29,295 bases of DNA from an uncultured Sutterella sp. (GCA_937906995.1 CALESB010000067.1:1-29295), one strand, 5' to 3'. Shown: positions 15,739-25,330, counted from the stretch's first letter. The notes: a model not told the origin generated them from the sequence alone. Numbers and translations: made by a program.

Positions 15739-18567
15739 TCAAACAGTTAAAGATCTCTCTGGCCCTGATGAACCAAAAACAGTCTGCCAGAGAGCTCTTA
15801 CTGATTTAGCTTCTTGCTCATAAGCTTTGGGATCTACTCGTGTACTTCCTAAACCATGAGCTAAACGATAATTTCTCTGAACATTGCGATACGTTCGATA
15901 TATTCCAGCACAACGATTTGCCAACTTACGCTCAATTAAACCCAGGCTTCCCATCATTTCTAAAAGCAGGATATTGCCAAAATTATTAATCAACTCTGGA
16001 TGATTATGAGAATGAATCAACACCATTGCCTGAACAGCAAATTCAATATCAACCATCCCTCCTCGATCGTGCTTTACATCAAATAAAGATGTGTTATTGG
16101 GATGGCCTTCAAGCATTTTTGCTCGCATATCTGAAACATCACGAAGAACCTTACCCGCATCACGAGGCATTTTCAAAAGTGCTTCACGTTCACGCTCAAA
16201 TGCAACACCAATCGCTCGATCTCCTGCACAGAATCGGGCTCGAGTTAAAGCCTGATGCTCCCAGGGCCAAGCACCCGTTCCATCTTCATTTCTTTGATAG
16301 CGACGAAACATTTCTAGGGAAGACACAACAAGACCATTTTCACCATTTGGACGCAGGCGCAGATCAACATCGAACAATATTCCAGACGATGTTTGAACTG
16401 TAAGCCAACTCATCATACGACGAACAAGCCGTGTGTAATTCTTTGCCGCCTCTGGTGCGTCATCATCGTAGAGATAAATGAGGTCTAGGTCAGAGGCATA
16501 ACTTAGCTCTTTACCACCTAATTTCCCATAGGCAATCACTGCAAATTTTGGAACATCACAATGTCGACTTGATACTGTTTGCCATGCTAACGTAATAACC
16601 AACTCAATTACTGCATCAGCCAAAGCCGACAATTGATCTGAGAGTCGCTCTACTGTAAATCGCCCCTCTAAATCAGCCACCAACAACTTGAAAACGGCTC
16701 CGTGATGCGCATCACGGATAATATTCATTTGAGACTCTTGATCACCATCGGCCTCCTGCAGTTGTTCCCAGAGCTGATCCTGCCATTGACTCCAATCTAC
16801 CGGAGTAAAGTTATCCCAAACGATATTGCGTTCATCAACAAGCTCATCTAATACAATGGGGTGTGCAATTAGATACTCTGCTGCAGCTTCACTAGACATC
16901 AAAACTCGTGCGACCTTCTCACAAACAGGAGGATACTGTGTTAAAAGGGACACATAGGTGCTACGACCCGCAATAACTTCAAGTAAATCTAAATATCTAA
17001 AAAAAACTTTATCCGGCAAAGTACCGTTATTTTCCTGCGCTAACTCTTTGCATAATCCAACGAGTCTTTTGACAAGTTGTGCCATTCTCGACTGAGCCGC
17101 CTCAGTTTGAGCTGCTAAAAATTTTGAACTCATCAAGGATAAAACGCGTTGAGCACAGCGTTGAGGCTCTGAATAGCCCTGTGTTTGAAACTGCATCTGA
17201 AGTTCTGGCATTGCAGCCTCATAGCCCTCCATCCAACCTTCGGGCCAATCATCCTTATCTTCCTCTTCTGCTTGTTCCGACATGAAAATGCTTTCAAAAC
17301 ACTTCGCCACATACTCTCGTGTTGTATCAAGTTTTTTGAGCATATCGGATAGAGTCATACCCATAATGGCAGCAACTTTTTCAACATCCGCCTTATCAAT
17401 AGGCACTCGATGTGTTTGCTGGTCATCCAAATACTGAATGGCATGCTCCATATTTCTCAAAAAGATGTAGCCTTGTGACAAATTTTGAGCTTGCTCTTGC
17501 TTTATGACACCGTGCTTAGCCAACATAGGCAACATAGTCAATGTACTCTTCCCACGTAACTGAGGCTCTCTCCCACCACGAATCACCTGGAATGTTTGAG
17601 TCAAAAATTCAATTTCCCGAATACCCCCTCTACCCAACTTAATATTGACACCCAATTCCTTACCAGCCTCTCGTCGAACGGTTTCTGCTCGAATAAGCTT
17701 GTGAAGATTCGAAAGAGCACTAATAGCATTAAAGTCTACGTATTTTCTAAAAACAAAAGGTCTAACCGTGTCTTGGAGATGACGCTTTTGCTCTTCAAAT
17801 ACCTCAAGTGTAGAAAAAACAGGTTCACTGACAATACGTGATTTAAGCCATGCGAATCTCTCCCACTCTCGACCTTGAACGTATAGATATTCCTCAAGCA
17901 TATCATTGCTAACACAAATAGGACCAGAGTCCCCATTGGGGCGTAAACGCATATCCACACGGAAAACAAAACCAGCCCCAGAGATTTCAGACAGAGCGGG
18001 AATAATCTTTTTACTGAGTCTCTCGAAAAACTCCATATTACTGAGCTCTTTTCGAGGATTAGGACACATATCACAAGCCCGGCATTTACCTTGTTCATCA
18101 AAGACAAAAACCAAATCTATGTCTGAACTTACATTGAGTTCCTCACCACCCAACTTGCCCATTCCTACAACTAACAGATCTTGTGGCACCCCTTGAACCG
18201 ATGTAGGAATACCGAAGCGTTTTGCCAACTGCAGTGCATGAGCTCGAACTACTGCGTTAATCGAAACCTCTGCCAGGTCTGTCATTGTTCGGACGACCTC
18301 AAAATAGTCCCCTCGTTTTAATGCATCTCTGGCAACAAGAACCATTAAAACCTCACGACGCAACATTCGTAGCTTTAATTCCAGCTCCTCTGTATCGTCA
18401 ATGTCGCTGATATAAGCTTGCATTTTTTGACGAGTAAATGGAGCTTGTGAAAGATCATCTAACCACTCCAAACGCTCTACATCATTCATAAGAGGCTGAG
18501 CGCTCAACAAAGAACGTTTAATAAAGTGTGAAATGTCCGGCAGTGACTGTAGTGAAACTGTTTTCAT
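15739..18567 (-). CDS. glnE: bifunctional glutamine synthetase adenylyltransferase/deadenylase (GlnE)
   Basis: GlnE adds AMP to, and removes it from, glutamine synthetase in response to PII and glutamine signals. The 942-residue protein is full length and has two nucleotidyltransferase domains. The N-terminal deadenylylating one has GMGKLGGEELNVSSDIDL (135-152, D149 and D151 binding metal). The C-terminal adenylylating one has AYGKLGGKELSYASDLDL (about residues 680-698). Helical regulatory regions separate and follow them. Soon after the first metal site there is an unusual CRACDMC cysteine cluster (C162, C165, C168). The gene is divergent from yhdP, an arrangement I recall from other Burkholderiales. 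The ATG at 18567 has only a weak Shine-Dalgarno. Confidence 0.96.
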   Translation of the reverse strand: MKTVSLQSLPDISHFIKRSLLSAQPLMNDVERLEWLDDLSQAPFTRQKMQAYISDIDDTEELELKLRMLRREVLMVLVARDALKRGDYFEVVRTMTDLAEVSINAVVRAHALQLAKRFGIPTSVQGVPQDLLVVGMGKLGGEELNVSSDIDLVFVFDEQGKCRACDMCPNPRKELSNMEFFERLSKKIIPALSEISGAGFVFRVDMRLRPNGDSGPICVSNDMLEEYLYVQGREWERFAWLKSRIVSEPVFSTLEVFEEQKRHLQDTVRPFVFRKYVDFNAISALSNLHKLIRAETVRREAGKELGVNIKLGRGGIREIEFLTQTFQVIRGGREPQLRGKSTLTMLPMLAKHGVIKQEQAQNLSQGYIFLRNMEHAIQYLDDQQTHRVPIDKADVEKVAAIMGMTLSDMLKKLDTTREYVAKCFESIFMSEQAEEEDKDDWPEGWMEGYEAAMPELQMQFQTQGYSEPQRCAQRVLSLMSSKFLAAQTEAAQSRMAQLVKRLVGLCKELAQENNGTLPDKVFFRYLDLLEVIAGRSTYVSLLTQYPPVCEKVARVLMSSEAAAEYLIAHPIVLDELVDERNIVWDNFTPVDWSQWQDQLWEQLQEADGDQESQMNIIRDAHHGAVFKLLVADLEGRFTVERLSDQLSALADAVIELVITLAWQTVSSRHCDVPKFAVIAYGKLGGKELSYASDLDLIYLYDDDAPEAAKNYTRLVRRMMSWLTVQTSSGILFDVDLRLRPNGENGLVVSSLEMFRRYQRNEDGTGAWPWEHQALTRARFCAGDRAIGVAFEREREALLKMPRDAGKVLRDVSDMRAKMLEGHPNNTSLFDVKHDRGGMVDIEFAVQAMVLIHSHNHPELINNFGNILLLEMMGSLGLIERKLANRCAGIYRTYRNVQRNYRLAHGLGSTRVDPKAYEQEAKSVRALWQTVFGSSGPERSLTV

Positions 18568-18611
18568 AATAGGTCTCGTATGTCCATCTTTTGTCGAGTT
18601 TAACAGAAGCG

Positions 18612-18741
18612 TCCTAGGAACTTAAGTTTCTGCTTATGACTTGTGATTTCCTGCAAGCTTCTGTTGCACACTGAGGCTCAAAACAAACGCAAAAACTGAA
18701 AAACATGGAATCAGTGTGGTAAAGTTTCTATTGTCCTAGGA
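18612..18741. repeat. mirrored TCCTAGGA / AAGTTTCT motif pairs between glnE and yhdP
   Basis: The 8-bp palindrome TCCTAGGA occurs at 18612-18619 and at 18734-18741. Beside the left copy AAGTTTCT stands at 18624-18631; beside the right copy it stands at 18722-18729. The order is palindrome then AAGTTTCT on the left, and the reverse on the right. The right palindrome overlaps the yhdP Shine-Dalgarno. Function is unknown. Confidence 0.45.
18696..18725 (+). promoter_or_regulatory. possible sigma-70 promoter of yhdP
   Basis: CTGAAA (18696-18701; 4 of 6 to -35) and TAAAGT (18720-18725; 4 of 6 to -10) are spaced by 18 bp. A TGG just before the -10 gives an extended -10. The start of transcription would fall about 17 bp before the yhdP start codon. 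Confidence 0.35.
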
Positions 18742-18742
18742 G
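18738..18742 (+). promoter_or_regulatory. Shine-Dalgarno supporting a TTG start for yhdP
   Basis: AGGAG lies 6 nt before the TTG at 18749. The first in-frame ATG (18797) has no such site, so the TTG is preferred. Confidence 0.8.
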
Positions 18743-18748
18743 CCTGTA

Positions 18749-21700
18749 TTGACGGATAAGTCATCCCTGAACTCATCACAAAAAACATTAAAAAATATGC
18801 CGCTCAAGAATGCTTTTCATTGGAAAACAATTTTGCGCTTGGCAGGATGGTTTTTACTGTTTATTTATATGTTCTTGGCGATAGCTCTCACTATCGTTCG
18901 ATTTTGGGCTCTACCTAACATTGAAAAGTTATACCCTACTTTAGAGACATATCTCGAAGAACAACTCCACACTCAAATTCAAGTTGACAGTATCTACGCT
19001 GACTGGCAGTTTTTTGTTCCTCGCTTAACGGTCACGAACATGACGCTTTCTCGCCCAGGAGAAAAAGCTTCTTTAACGTTACCTAAAGTTCAAGTTACTT
19101 TTTCTTTAGAGTCACTTTTTAAGTTACGTCCAATCACACGACGTATTGTCATTATTGATCCAGATTTACACATTGAAAGACTCTCCAAAAACATTTTTAA
19201 CATTGGAGGCTTTACCGTGGATACCGCTGCAGTGCCGACTTCCCCAAAGTCTAGCTCTGATTTTTTTGATGGACAATCTGAAACCCCTGCAGTATTTGAA
19301 GCCTTATTGGACCAACGCCACATCGAAATTAATAATGGCCACTTTAGTTATATCGATCATACAGAAGCCTCTCCTCATAGCGTACAACTAGTCAACACCA
19401 ATCTCTTGCTTCATCGCTATGCCATGGCATGGACCGCAGGTATTCAGTCAACACTCATTGGTAAAGAAAAAACTTATTTAGATGTTCGTGTTCGATTCCG
19501 AGAGACTCTGTTAGGCGAGAAAAACCGCCTTCACAATCTTTATGGAACAGTTTATGCCAATATCCCTGAGGTCAATTTTGGCTTAATTGCAGATCGATTA
19601 AATCTCGATCAGTTTGTTCATCGTGGACATGGAAAGGCCTCTGTTTGGATGACGTTTGCAGACTTAAGGCCAACTTCTATTACAACTGATATTTCTCTTG
19701 ATGATGTCAGCGTCCGCTGGACACCACAAAGCAAACCCTTTGAATTTGACTCATTTCAAGGACGTATAGAACAAACTTTAAGTGATAATAATTTCTTAAA
19801 GATTAAATCACGCGATTTAATCATTAAGCCACGTGGAAAAAGTCCTTATTATCTTGGCAATCTAGAGCTTCAAGGATTCATCAAAGACGGTACTTTCTTT
19901 GATGGTCAAATGAATCTAGATTTTTTTGATCTTCAAGCACTATCAACCATTGGGCTTCAATTGCCCATTCCTCAGAAAGGACTCCAAGCCATCCGCCAGC
20001 TTAATGCACATGGCCTCATTGATAACTTCGAAAGTTCTTGGAGAGGAGACATAACAAATCCCAATGAGTATGATATCCGCCTCAACTTTAAGGGGCTCAC
20101 AATTTCTGGCATTCCAACAATGCCAGGTCATTTGGCCCAATCTGGCTTCAAAAATCTTTCAGGACGCCTAGAGCTAAATCAAGGTGGTGGTCACTTTGTC
20201 ATTGACTCTCCTAGCTCTCAACTCACTTTCCCTGGTATTTTTCCAGAACCCTCCTTGACATTTGATACCCTCAAGCTCAATGGGCGATGGAACACTGGGT
20301 CAAACGCAGAACTAACGATTGAAGAACTCTTGGCAAGCAACCGAGATACTTCATTACAACTATACGGAAAATGGTTGAATACGGGCGACTTGGGAACGCT
20401 TGAAGTTCGCGGAGATATTCATTACTTAGACGCTCGTAGTGCATACCGCTATATCCCCTTAGTTGCGGGCGGTTGGGGTACAAACAATTGGTTAAAAGGT
20501 GCCTTACAAGGTGGTATAGCACGTAATGCTAAAGTTGATGTTTATGGTCCTTTAAGAGAGTTTCCCTTTCATAAGTCCACTAATCCAAACTACATCTTCA
20601 AAATCGAAGGTGATATTGAGAACGCTAAACTGGATTATCTGCCGTCAATGAAAAAGGACAGCAAGGGACAGTGGATTCCTGGTCCTTGGCCATGGATTGA
20701 TCAAATCCACGGCAGAATCACTTTTATTGGCGATGGCATGACTGTTCGGGCACACACTGGTCGAGCTCAAGGGGGAGCTTTACTGCAAAACGTCACTGCT
20801 AGCATCCCCTCTTACGGAGCACATGGAGTGCCTCTTGTAATTAAGGGATATGCTCAAGCTCCTTTAAGAGCTATGGCTGACTACGTCAACCATAGTCCTG
20901 TCTCGGCGATGATTGGTCATCCCTTTGAAAAGAGCACACTCCGTGGCGATGCGCAACTAGAACTTGATCTTTACATCCCTATCACAGAAGTTCACAACAC
21001 TAAAGTCAATGGTGCTGTACATTTGGCTAACAACTTTGTTCATTTAAATAATGTTCCTCCTTTAGATAAAGCAAATGGAACTGTGACTTTTAGTGAAAAG
21101 GGCGTATGGTCACCCAAACTAACAGCCGAGGTGTATGGAAAATCTGCCACGGGCTCAATCAATACAGATACAAGTGGGAAAATCATCATTGCTGCAAGTG
21201 GTATGGCTGATGCCACAATGGTTGCAAAAATCATCAATTCTCCTGCATCAACCTCTCTTTTAGACTTTGTCAAAGGCGAAACGAACGCTAATGTACGAGT
21301 TGAACTTCACAAGGGAATTAGAGTCCATGTGGAAAGTTCTTTAACTGGCGCTTATACCCAAGTACCAGAACCGTTTAACAAAACAAAAGAAGAAGCTTGG
21401 CCTGTGGTGTTTGACATGGAGCCATGCTCTAACAAAAAAGAGTGTGATAACCGTATGAGGTTATCTATTCGTGAAAACCTACTAAAGATGGCCATTCTTT
21501 ATAGTGGTACTGATCGAGGTTTAAAAGCCACTCGAGGTTATTTTGCTATTAACACGCCTGTTGAATCTATTCCTGATTACACCGGCTTATCGCTTTACAT
21601 CAATACTAAAAAGCTAGTTTGGAGCGAATGGCAAGAAGCTATTGACCATATTCTCACACAACAAGAAATTGATCCAAATGCTGACCTTAAGACGATGACC

Positions 21701-22810
21701 TTAAATCGAGTTGTCACAAACTTTGGTTACTTAGACTACAACGGCATGGTATTTAATCATGTCAAAGTTAACGTTGCTTCAAATCGCCAACAAGCCTGGA
21801 GTGGTAGTCTTTCTTCAAACCTGTTTAATGGTCAATTTAGTTGGACCCCGGGCACTTCCAACAAGCATCCACAGCTAAAAGCACACTTTGATTATTTAAC
21901 AATCCCACAAAAGACGCTTGTAGATAAAACATTAAAGCTAGTACCAAAAACAACTGATTCTTTACCTAGTTTAACTTTGGGCATTGATCGGCTTAAGTAT
22001 GTTGATTACGATCTTGGAGCCTTGACAATATCTGCGAAAAACTCAGGTTTTGGAGAAAACCAAGCTTGGGTTTTGGATTCGTTCGAGGTAAAAACAAAAG
22101 AAGCCAAACTTGCTGTGAACGGCATCTGGGACTCTGGAAAAAAACAAAAGTCTCAAACCACATTAAATGCAACACTGGATGTTAGTGATATTGGTGACCT
22201 TCTTGAAAGAGCACATTACCAACAAGTCATCAATAGTGGTCGAGGCCAAGTCAATGCTAAATTGAAGTGGAATGGGGCTCCTGTTGACTTTAATACATCA
22301 AGCCTTCATGGCCAAATTTCAACACAACTGCTATCCGGCCAAATTACACAAGTCGAACCCGGTGCTGGCCGCCTGATGTCGTTAATGAGCTTACAACAAT
22401 TGCTTCGTCGCTTTGCTCTTGATTTCAGAGATGTTGTTGGTCGTGGTTTTGTCTTTGACTCAATTAATGGAACTGTTGAAATCAATAATGGCTTAGCAAC
22501 CACAGATTCGCTACGAATTGTTGGACCTCAAGCCACAATTTTGAGCCAAGGATGGCTAGATTTAAATACTCTAACGCAAAAGGTTAAAATTTCAATACTC
22601 CCTGATATCAGCTTAGGTGGTGCTTCAGTTGCATTAGCTGTAGCCAATCCCCTCTTAGGTGTTGGTAGTTTCCTTGCACAACTTGCTCTCCAGGCACCGT
22701 TATCACAATTATTTAGTGTTGAATATGAAGTCAGCGGAACAGTAGATAAACCGGTCATTCAAAAAGTAAGTGACCAAAGTCGTACTGTTACCGCCTCTCA
22801 AGCTCCGTAG
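18749..22810 (+). CDS. yhdP: YhdP family AsmA-like envelope protein (TIGR02099 type)
   Basis: This very large 1353-residue protein has one N-terminal membrane segment (about 29-52, LAGWFLLFIYMFLAIALTIV) and a long beta-rich periplasmic body. The C-terminal part has LRIVGPQATILSQGWLDL and VSGTVDKPVIQKV, typical of AsmA-like bridge proteins. In E. coli YhdP, TamB and YdbH move phospholipids between the inner and outer membranes; the same role is inferred. The length is somewhat above E. coli YhdP (about 1266). It starts at TTG with AGGAG 6 nt upstream. It is followed after 12 bp by the amidase gene, and the usual yhdP-nitrilase neighbourhood is kept. TldD, which I recall as a frequent next gene, is replaced here by lipid genes. 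Confidence 0.93.
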   Translation: MTDKSSLNSSQKTLKNMPLKNAFHWKTILRLAGWFLLFIYMFLAIALTIVRFWALPNIEKLYPTLETYLEEQLHTQIQVDSIYADWQFFVPRLTVTNMTLSRPGEKASLTLPKVQVTFSLESLFKLRPITRRIVIIDPDLHIERLSKNIFNIGGFTVDTAAVPTSPKSSSDFFDGQSETPAVFEALLDQRHIEINNGHFSYIDHTEASPHSVQLVNTNLLLHRYAMAWTAGIQSTLIGKEKTYLDVRVRFRETLLGEKNRLHNLYGTVYANIPEVNFGLIADRLNLDQFVHRGHGKASVWMTFADLRPTSITTDISLDDVSVRWTPQSKPFEFDSFQGRIEQTLSDNNFLKIKSRDLIIKPRGKSPYYLGNLELQGFIKDGTFFDGQMNLDFFDLQALSTIGLQLPIPQKGLQAIRQLNAHGLIDNFESSWRGDITNPNEYDIRLNFKGLTISGIPTMPGHLAQSGFKNLSGRLELNQGGGHFVIDSPSSQLTFPGIFPEPSLTFDTLKLNGRWNTGSNAELTIEELLASNRDTSLQLYGKWLNTGDLGTLEVRGDIHYLDARSAYRYIPLVAGGWGTNNWLKGALQGGIARNAKVDVYGPLREFPFHKSTNPNYIFKIEGDIENAKLDYLPSMKKDSKGQWIPGPWPWIDQIHGRITFIGDGMTVRAHTGRAQGGALLQNVTASIPSYGAHGVPLVIKGYAQAPLRAMADYVNHSPVSAMIGHPFEKSTLRGDAQLELDLYIPITEVHNTKVNGAVHLANNFVHLNNVPPLDKANGTVTFSEKGVWSPKLTAEVYGKSATGSINTDTSGKIIIAASGMADATMVAKIINSPASTSLLDFVKGETNANVRVELHKGIRVHVESSLTGAYTQVPEPFNKTKEEAWPVVFDMEPCSNKKECDNRMRLSIRENLLKMAILYSGTDRGLKATRGYFAINTPVESIPDYTGLSLYINTKKLVWSEWQEAIDHILTQQEIDPNADLKTMTLNRVVTNFGYLDYNGMVFNHVKVNVASNRQQAWSGSLSSNLFNGQFSWTPGTSNKHPQLKAHFDYLTIPQKTLVDKTLKLVPKTTDSLPSLTLGIDRLKYVDYDLGALTISAKNSGFGENQAWVLDSFEVKTKEAKLAVNGIWDSGKKQKSQTTLNATLDVSDIGDLLERAHYQQVINSGRGQVNAKLKWNGAPVDFNTSSLHGQISTQLLSGQITQVEPGAGRLMSLMSLQQLLRRFALDFRDVVGRGFVFDSINGTVEINNGLATTDSLRIVGPQATILSQGWLDLNTLTQKVKISILPDISLGGASVALAVANPLLGVGSFLAQLALQAPLSQLFSVEYEVSGTVDKPVIQKVSDQSRTVTASQAP

Positions 22811-22822
22811 ATAGGTTTTGAA

Positions 22823-23647
22823 ATGAGAATTGCTGCTTGTCAAATGGTTTCAACGATGGACGTTGAACAAAATGTACTCACTGCGGTCGGTTTAATTCGT
22901 TCTGCTGCTCAAAGTGGTGCCGAGTTAATAGTACTGCCAGAAAACTTCGCGTTTATGCCTAAAAGTGACGAAGAGTTATTAAAAGTAGCAGAAGCTCCTA
23001 AGCAAGGACCGATTCAAAAAGCGATGAGCAGTATTGCAAAAGAGATGCAAATTTGGCTAGTAGCAGGCACGATTCCATTAAAGGGACATGATGATAAGCA
23101 TTTCATTAATGCCTGTATGGTCTATGGACCTGATGGCGAAGTTGCTACACGCTACGACAAGATTCACCTGTTTCAATTTGAACGCGGTAATGAGCAATAC
23201 AACGAGAATGCCACTACAGAACCTGGCAAAGAAGTGAAAAACTTCACGATGGAAAGCTGGGAGGGGCTTTGGAAAGTTGGTCTTGGTGTTTGCTTTGACC
23301 TACGTTTTCCAGAACTCTTCCGACAGTTGGGCAACCCAGACATCATTGCATTACCGGCTTGCTTTACTGCTTTTACGGGACGAGCTCACTGGGAAACATT
23401 AGTAAGAGCACGCGCCATTGAAAATCAGTGTTATGTGCTTGCCTGCGCACAAGGTGGACACCATGAAAATGGCCGCCAAACCTGGGGACACAGTATTTTA
23501 ATAGATCCATGGGGGACAACTGTAGCAGAGCTAACACAAGGGGAAGGCGTTCTTTTAGGTGAGATTCATGCTAGCCGAATCCGACAAACAAGAACCATTT
23601 TGCCGGCTCTGAAAAGCAAAGTTATGACAATTAACTCGGCGCAATAG
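22823..23647 (+). CDS. carbon-nitrogen hydrolase, deaminated glutathione amidase (Nit1/NitL-like)
   Basis: The 274-residue protein is a complete nitrilase-superfamily amidase with the Glu-Lys-Cys triad: E40 in VLPENFAF, K113 in YDKIHLFQFE and C157 in GLGVCFDLRFPELFR. The C-terminal half has GRQTWGHSILIDPWG, typical of the Nit1/YbeM branch. These enzymes repair deaminated glutathione, an unwanted transaminase side product; that substrate is inferred from the branch, not proved. The ATG lies 12 bp after the yhdP stop, so the genes are cotranscribed. It has no strong Shine-Dalgarno (only AGG), suggesting translational coupling. Confidence 0.92.
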   Translation: MRIAACQMVSTMDVEQNVLTAVGLIRSAAQSGAELIVLPENFAFMPKSDEELLKVAEAPKQGPIQKAMSSIAKEMQIWLVAGTIPLKGHDDKHFINACMVYGPDGEVATRYDKIHLFQFERGNEQYNENATTEPGKEVKNFTMESWEGLWKVGLGVCFDLRFPELFRQLGNPDIIALPACFTAFTGRAHWETLVRARAIENQCYVLACAQGGHHENGRQTWGHSILIDPWGTTVAELTQGEGVLLGEIHASRIRQTRTILPALKSKVMTINSAQ

Positions 23648-23700
23648 TACTTCCCCGAGTAAAATACGACCATAATGTCTATTCAAATGTGAACTTCACA

Positions 23701-23706
23701 AAGGAG
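23701..23706 (+). promoter_or_regulatory. Shine-Dalgarno supporting a TTG start for the acyltransferase gene
   Basis: AAGGAG lies 5 nt before the TTG at 23712. No ATG or GTG near it is in frame, so TTG is the likely start. Confidence 0.8.
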
Positions 23707-23711
23707 CTATT

Positions 23712-24317
23712 TTGTTTAAGCTCGTTACTCCTATTGTTTTGCTGACGAAATTGTTGATGGGTGGATATCCGCAATGGAAGGGTAGTACACCTTCCAATCG
23801 TCAGCGTATTTATTTTGCTAATCACACTAGCCATTTAGATACGATCGTGCTCTGGTCGGCCTTGCCTTCAGAAATCCGACGCCATACTCGTCCCGTTGCT
23901 GCGAGAGATTATTGGATTAAAGGGGCTATTCGTCGTCGCATTGCGATTGATGAACTTAATGTTGTGTTGGTTGATCGCCGTCGTACTGAATCAAGCGACC
24001 CAATGGAACCATTACGTGAGTGCCTGCGCGAAGGCTCTTCAATGATTATTTTTCCAGAGGGCACACGACGTCCACAACCAATTCCAAGTGAATTCAAATC
24101 TGGTATTTGGCGTCTAGCTCGTGAGTTTCCCAATGTAGAGCTTATCCCTGTTTATATTGAAAACTTGCACAGAGCCATGCCCAAAGGGGCTTTAATTCCT
24201 GTACCCACTATCTGCTCAGTTCGGTTTGGCGCTCCACTGCCTTTCTCGCCGGACGATCCTAAAGATGTTTTTCTAGCACGAGCTCGTGAGGCCGTCATTA
24301 AGTTATCGGAGCAATAA
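23712..24317 (+). CDS. PlsC-family 1-acylglycerol-phosphate acyltransferase
   Basis: The 201-residue protein has the glycerolipid acyltransferase motif NHTSHLD (37-43; H38 and D43 form the catalytic H-x4-D) and FPEGTRR (114-120). A hydrophobic N-terminus (LVTPIVLLTKLLMGG) can anchor it at the membrane. It is shorter than E. coli PlsC (245), as usual for small lysophospholipid acyltransferases in this family. It should transfer an acyl chain to lysophosphatidate or a lysophospholipid. It starts at TTG after AAGGAG and stops 1 bp before the CdsA-like gene, so the two are tightly coupled. The 64-bp gap before it follows the amidase gene. Confidence 0.9.
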   Translation: MFKLVTPIVLLTKLLMGGYPQWKGSTPSNRQRIYFANHTSHLDTIVLWSALPSEIRRHTRPVAARDYWIKGAIRRRIAIDELNVVLVDRRRTESSDPMEPLRECLREGSSMIIFPEGTRRPQPIPSEFKSGIWRLAREFPNVELIPVYIENLHRAMPKGALIPVPTICSVRFGAPLPFSPDDPKDVFLARAREAVIKLSEQ

Positions 24318-24318
24318 G

Positions 24319-25275
24319 ATGCGTTTAGGTATTACTCTTCAAGAAACCTATCAACTAGTACTGCTCTGCCTGGTCCTCTTGATCACATTTGGTACTAGCT
24401 ATGGCCAATGGGCTGTCAGAAAAGCAACGACCGCTGAACAAATTGAACGTTTACGAGTTGTGAATTCTCGCGTTCGAGCGGGTTGGTGGCTCATTTTGAT
24501 TTTTGCCATCGCTTTTTGGGGTGGCATGAACTTTCTATTAGTCGTTTTTGCATTTATTTCATTTTTGACTTTTAGAGAATTTGTAGCCTTAACTCCAACA
24601 AAAGTGTCTGATCACTGGGCACTTGTTGTTTCTTTTTATATCGTTATTCCATTACAGTATATTTTGATTGCATGGGATCAGTACCAACTCTTCACACTTT
24701 TTATTCCCGTCTATCTTTTCTTACTGTTACCGGTTTTGATGTCCATTGGCAATGACAGTGATCTCTTCTTAGAGCGTGTCGCGAAGGTTCAATGGGGCCT
24801 TATGTTAAGTGTGTACTGCGTCAGTCATGCCCCTGCTTTAATGAATTTAGAAATTGTGAAATTTGGCTCTAGTGCCTCACTACTGCTGCTATTTTTCCTT
24901 TTGATTGTGTTCATCGGTGACTTATTTGTTGTCATTGCTAGTTCCTATTTTGGAGGAAAAACGCTTCGTGATAATCCCCATAAAACCATCAAAGGAATTG
25001 CAGTTGGCGGTTTTGCGGCCATGATGCTCGGATATGCCCTTTTCTGGATGACTCCGTTTAGAACCTGGCAAGCCCTTATCATGGCTTTTGCTATTGTCAC
25101 ATGTGGAGCTATGGGGGATGTTGTTATTGCAGCCATTAAACGCTCTTTAGGGAGTCGCTTTATGGATGGTGACAAGTATTTAGGACGTGGAACCCTTGAA
25201 CGACTTGCTCCATTGATGTTTGCTGCACCAGTGTATTATCACATTACCCAAAGTTACTTTAAGGTTATTTGGTAA
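24319..25275 (+). CDS. divergent CdsA-like (phosphatidate cytidylyltransferase family) membrane protein
   Basis: The 318-residue protein has about eight predicted membrane segments. The CdsA character is seen in NPHKTIKG (219-226, compare SPxKTxEG), in IAAIKRSLGSRFMDGD (269-284) and in the tail LMFAAPVYYH (299-308). CdsA makes CDP-diacylglycerol from phosphatidate and CTP. In the signature, however, the usual LDRxD is LERLA (293-297), so conserved acidic residues are replaced. It may be inactive, specialised, or a YnbB-like relative. It follows the PlsC-like gene with a 1-bp gap; GGAG (24308-24311), 7 nt before ATG 24319, supports this start over the longer frame at 24286. A strong terminator closes the operon. 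Confidence 0.75.
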   Translation: MRLGITLQETYQLVLLCLVLLITFGTSYGQWAVRKATTAEQIERLRVVNSRVRAGWWLILIFAIAFWGGMNFLLVVFAFISFLTFREFVALTPTKVSDHWALVVSFYIVIPLQYILIAWDQYQLFTLFIPVYLFLLLPVLMSIGNDSDLFLERVAKVQWGLMLSVYCVSHAPALMNLEIVKFGSSASLLLLFFLLIVFIGDLFVVIASSYFGGKTLRDNPHKTIKGIAVGGFAAMMLGYALFWMTPFRTWQALIMAFAIVTCGAMGDVVIAAIKRSLGSRFMDGDKYLGRGTLERLAPLMFAAPVYYHITQSYFKVIW

Positions 25276-25292
25276 CTGTCACTTAATCTTGC

Positions 25293-25330
25293 AAACGGCT
25301 TTGAATTCATTTTCAAAGCCGTTTTTCTTT
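25293..25330 (+). terminator. rho-independent terminator of the yhdP-to-cdsA-like operon
   Basis: Arms AAACGGCTTTGA (25293-25304) and TCAAAGCCGTTT (25313-25324) form a perfect 12-bp stem followed by TTcTTTTc. It lies 18 bp after the stop. Confidence 0.92.
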
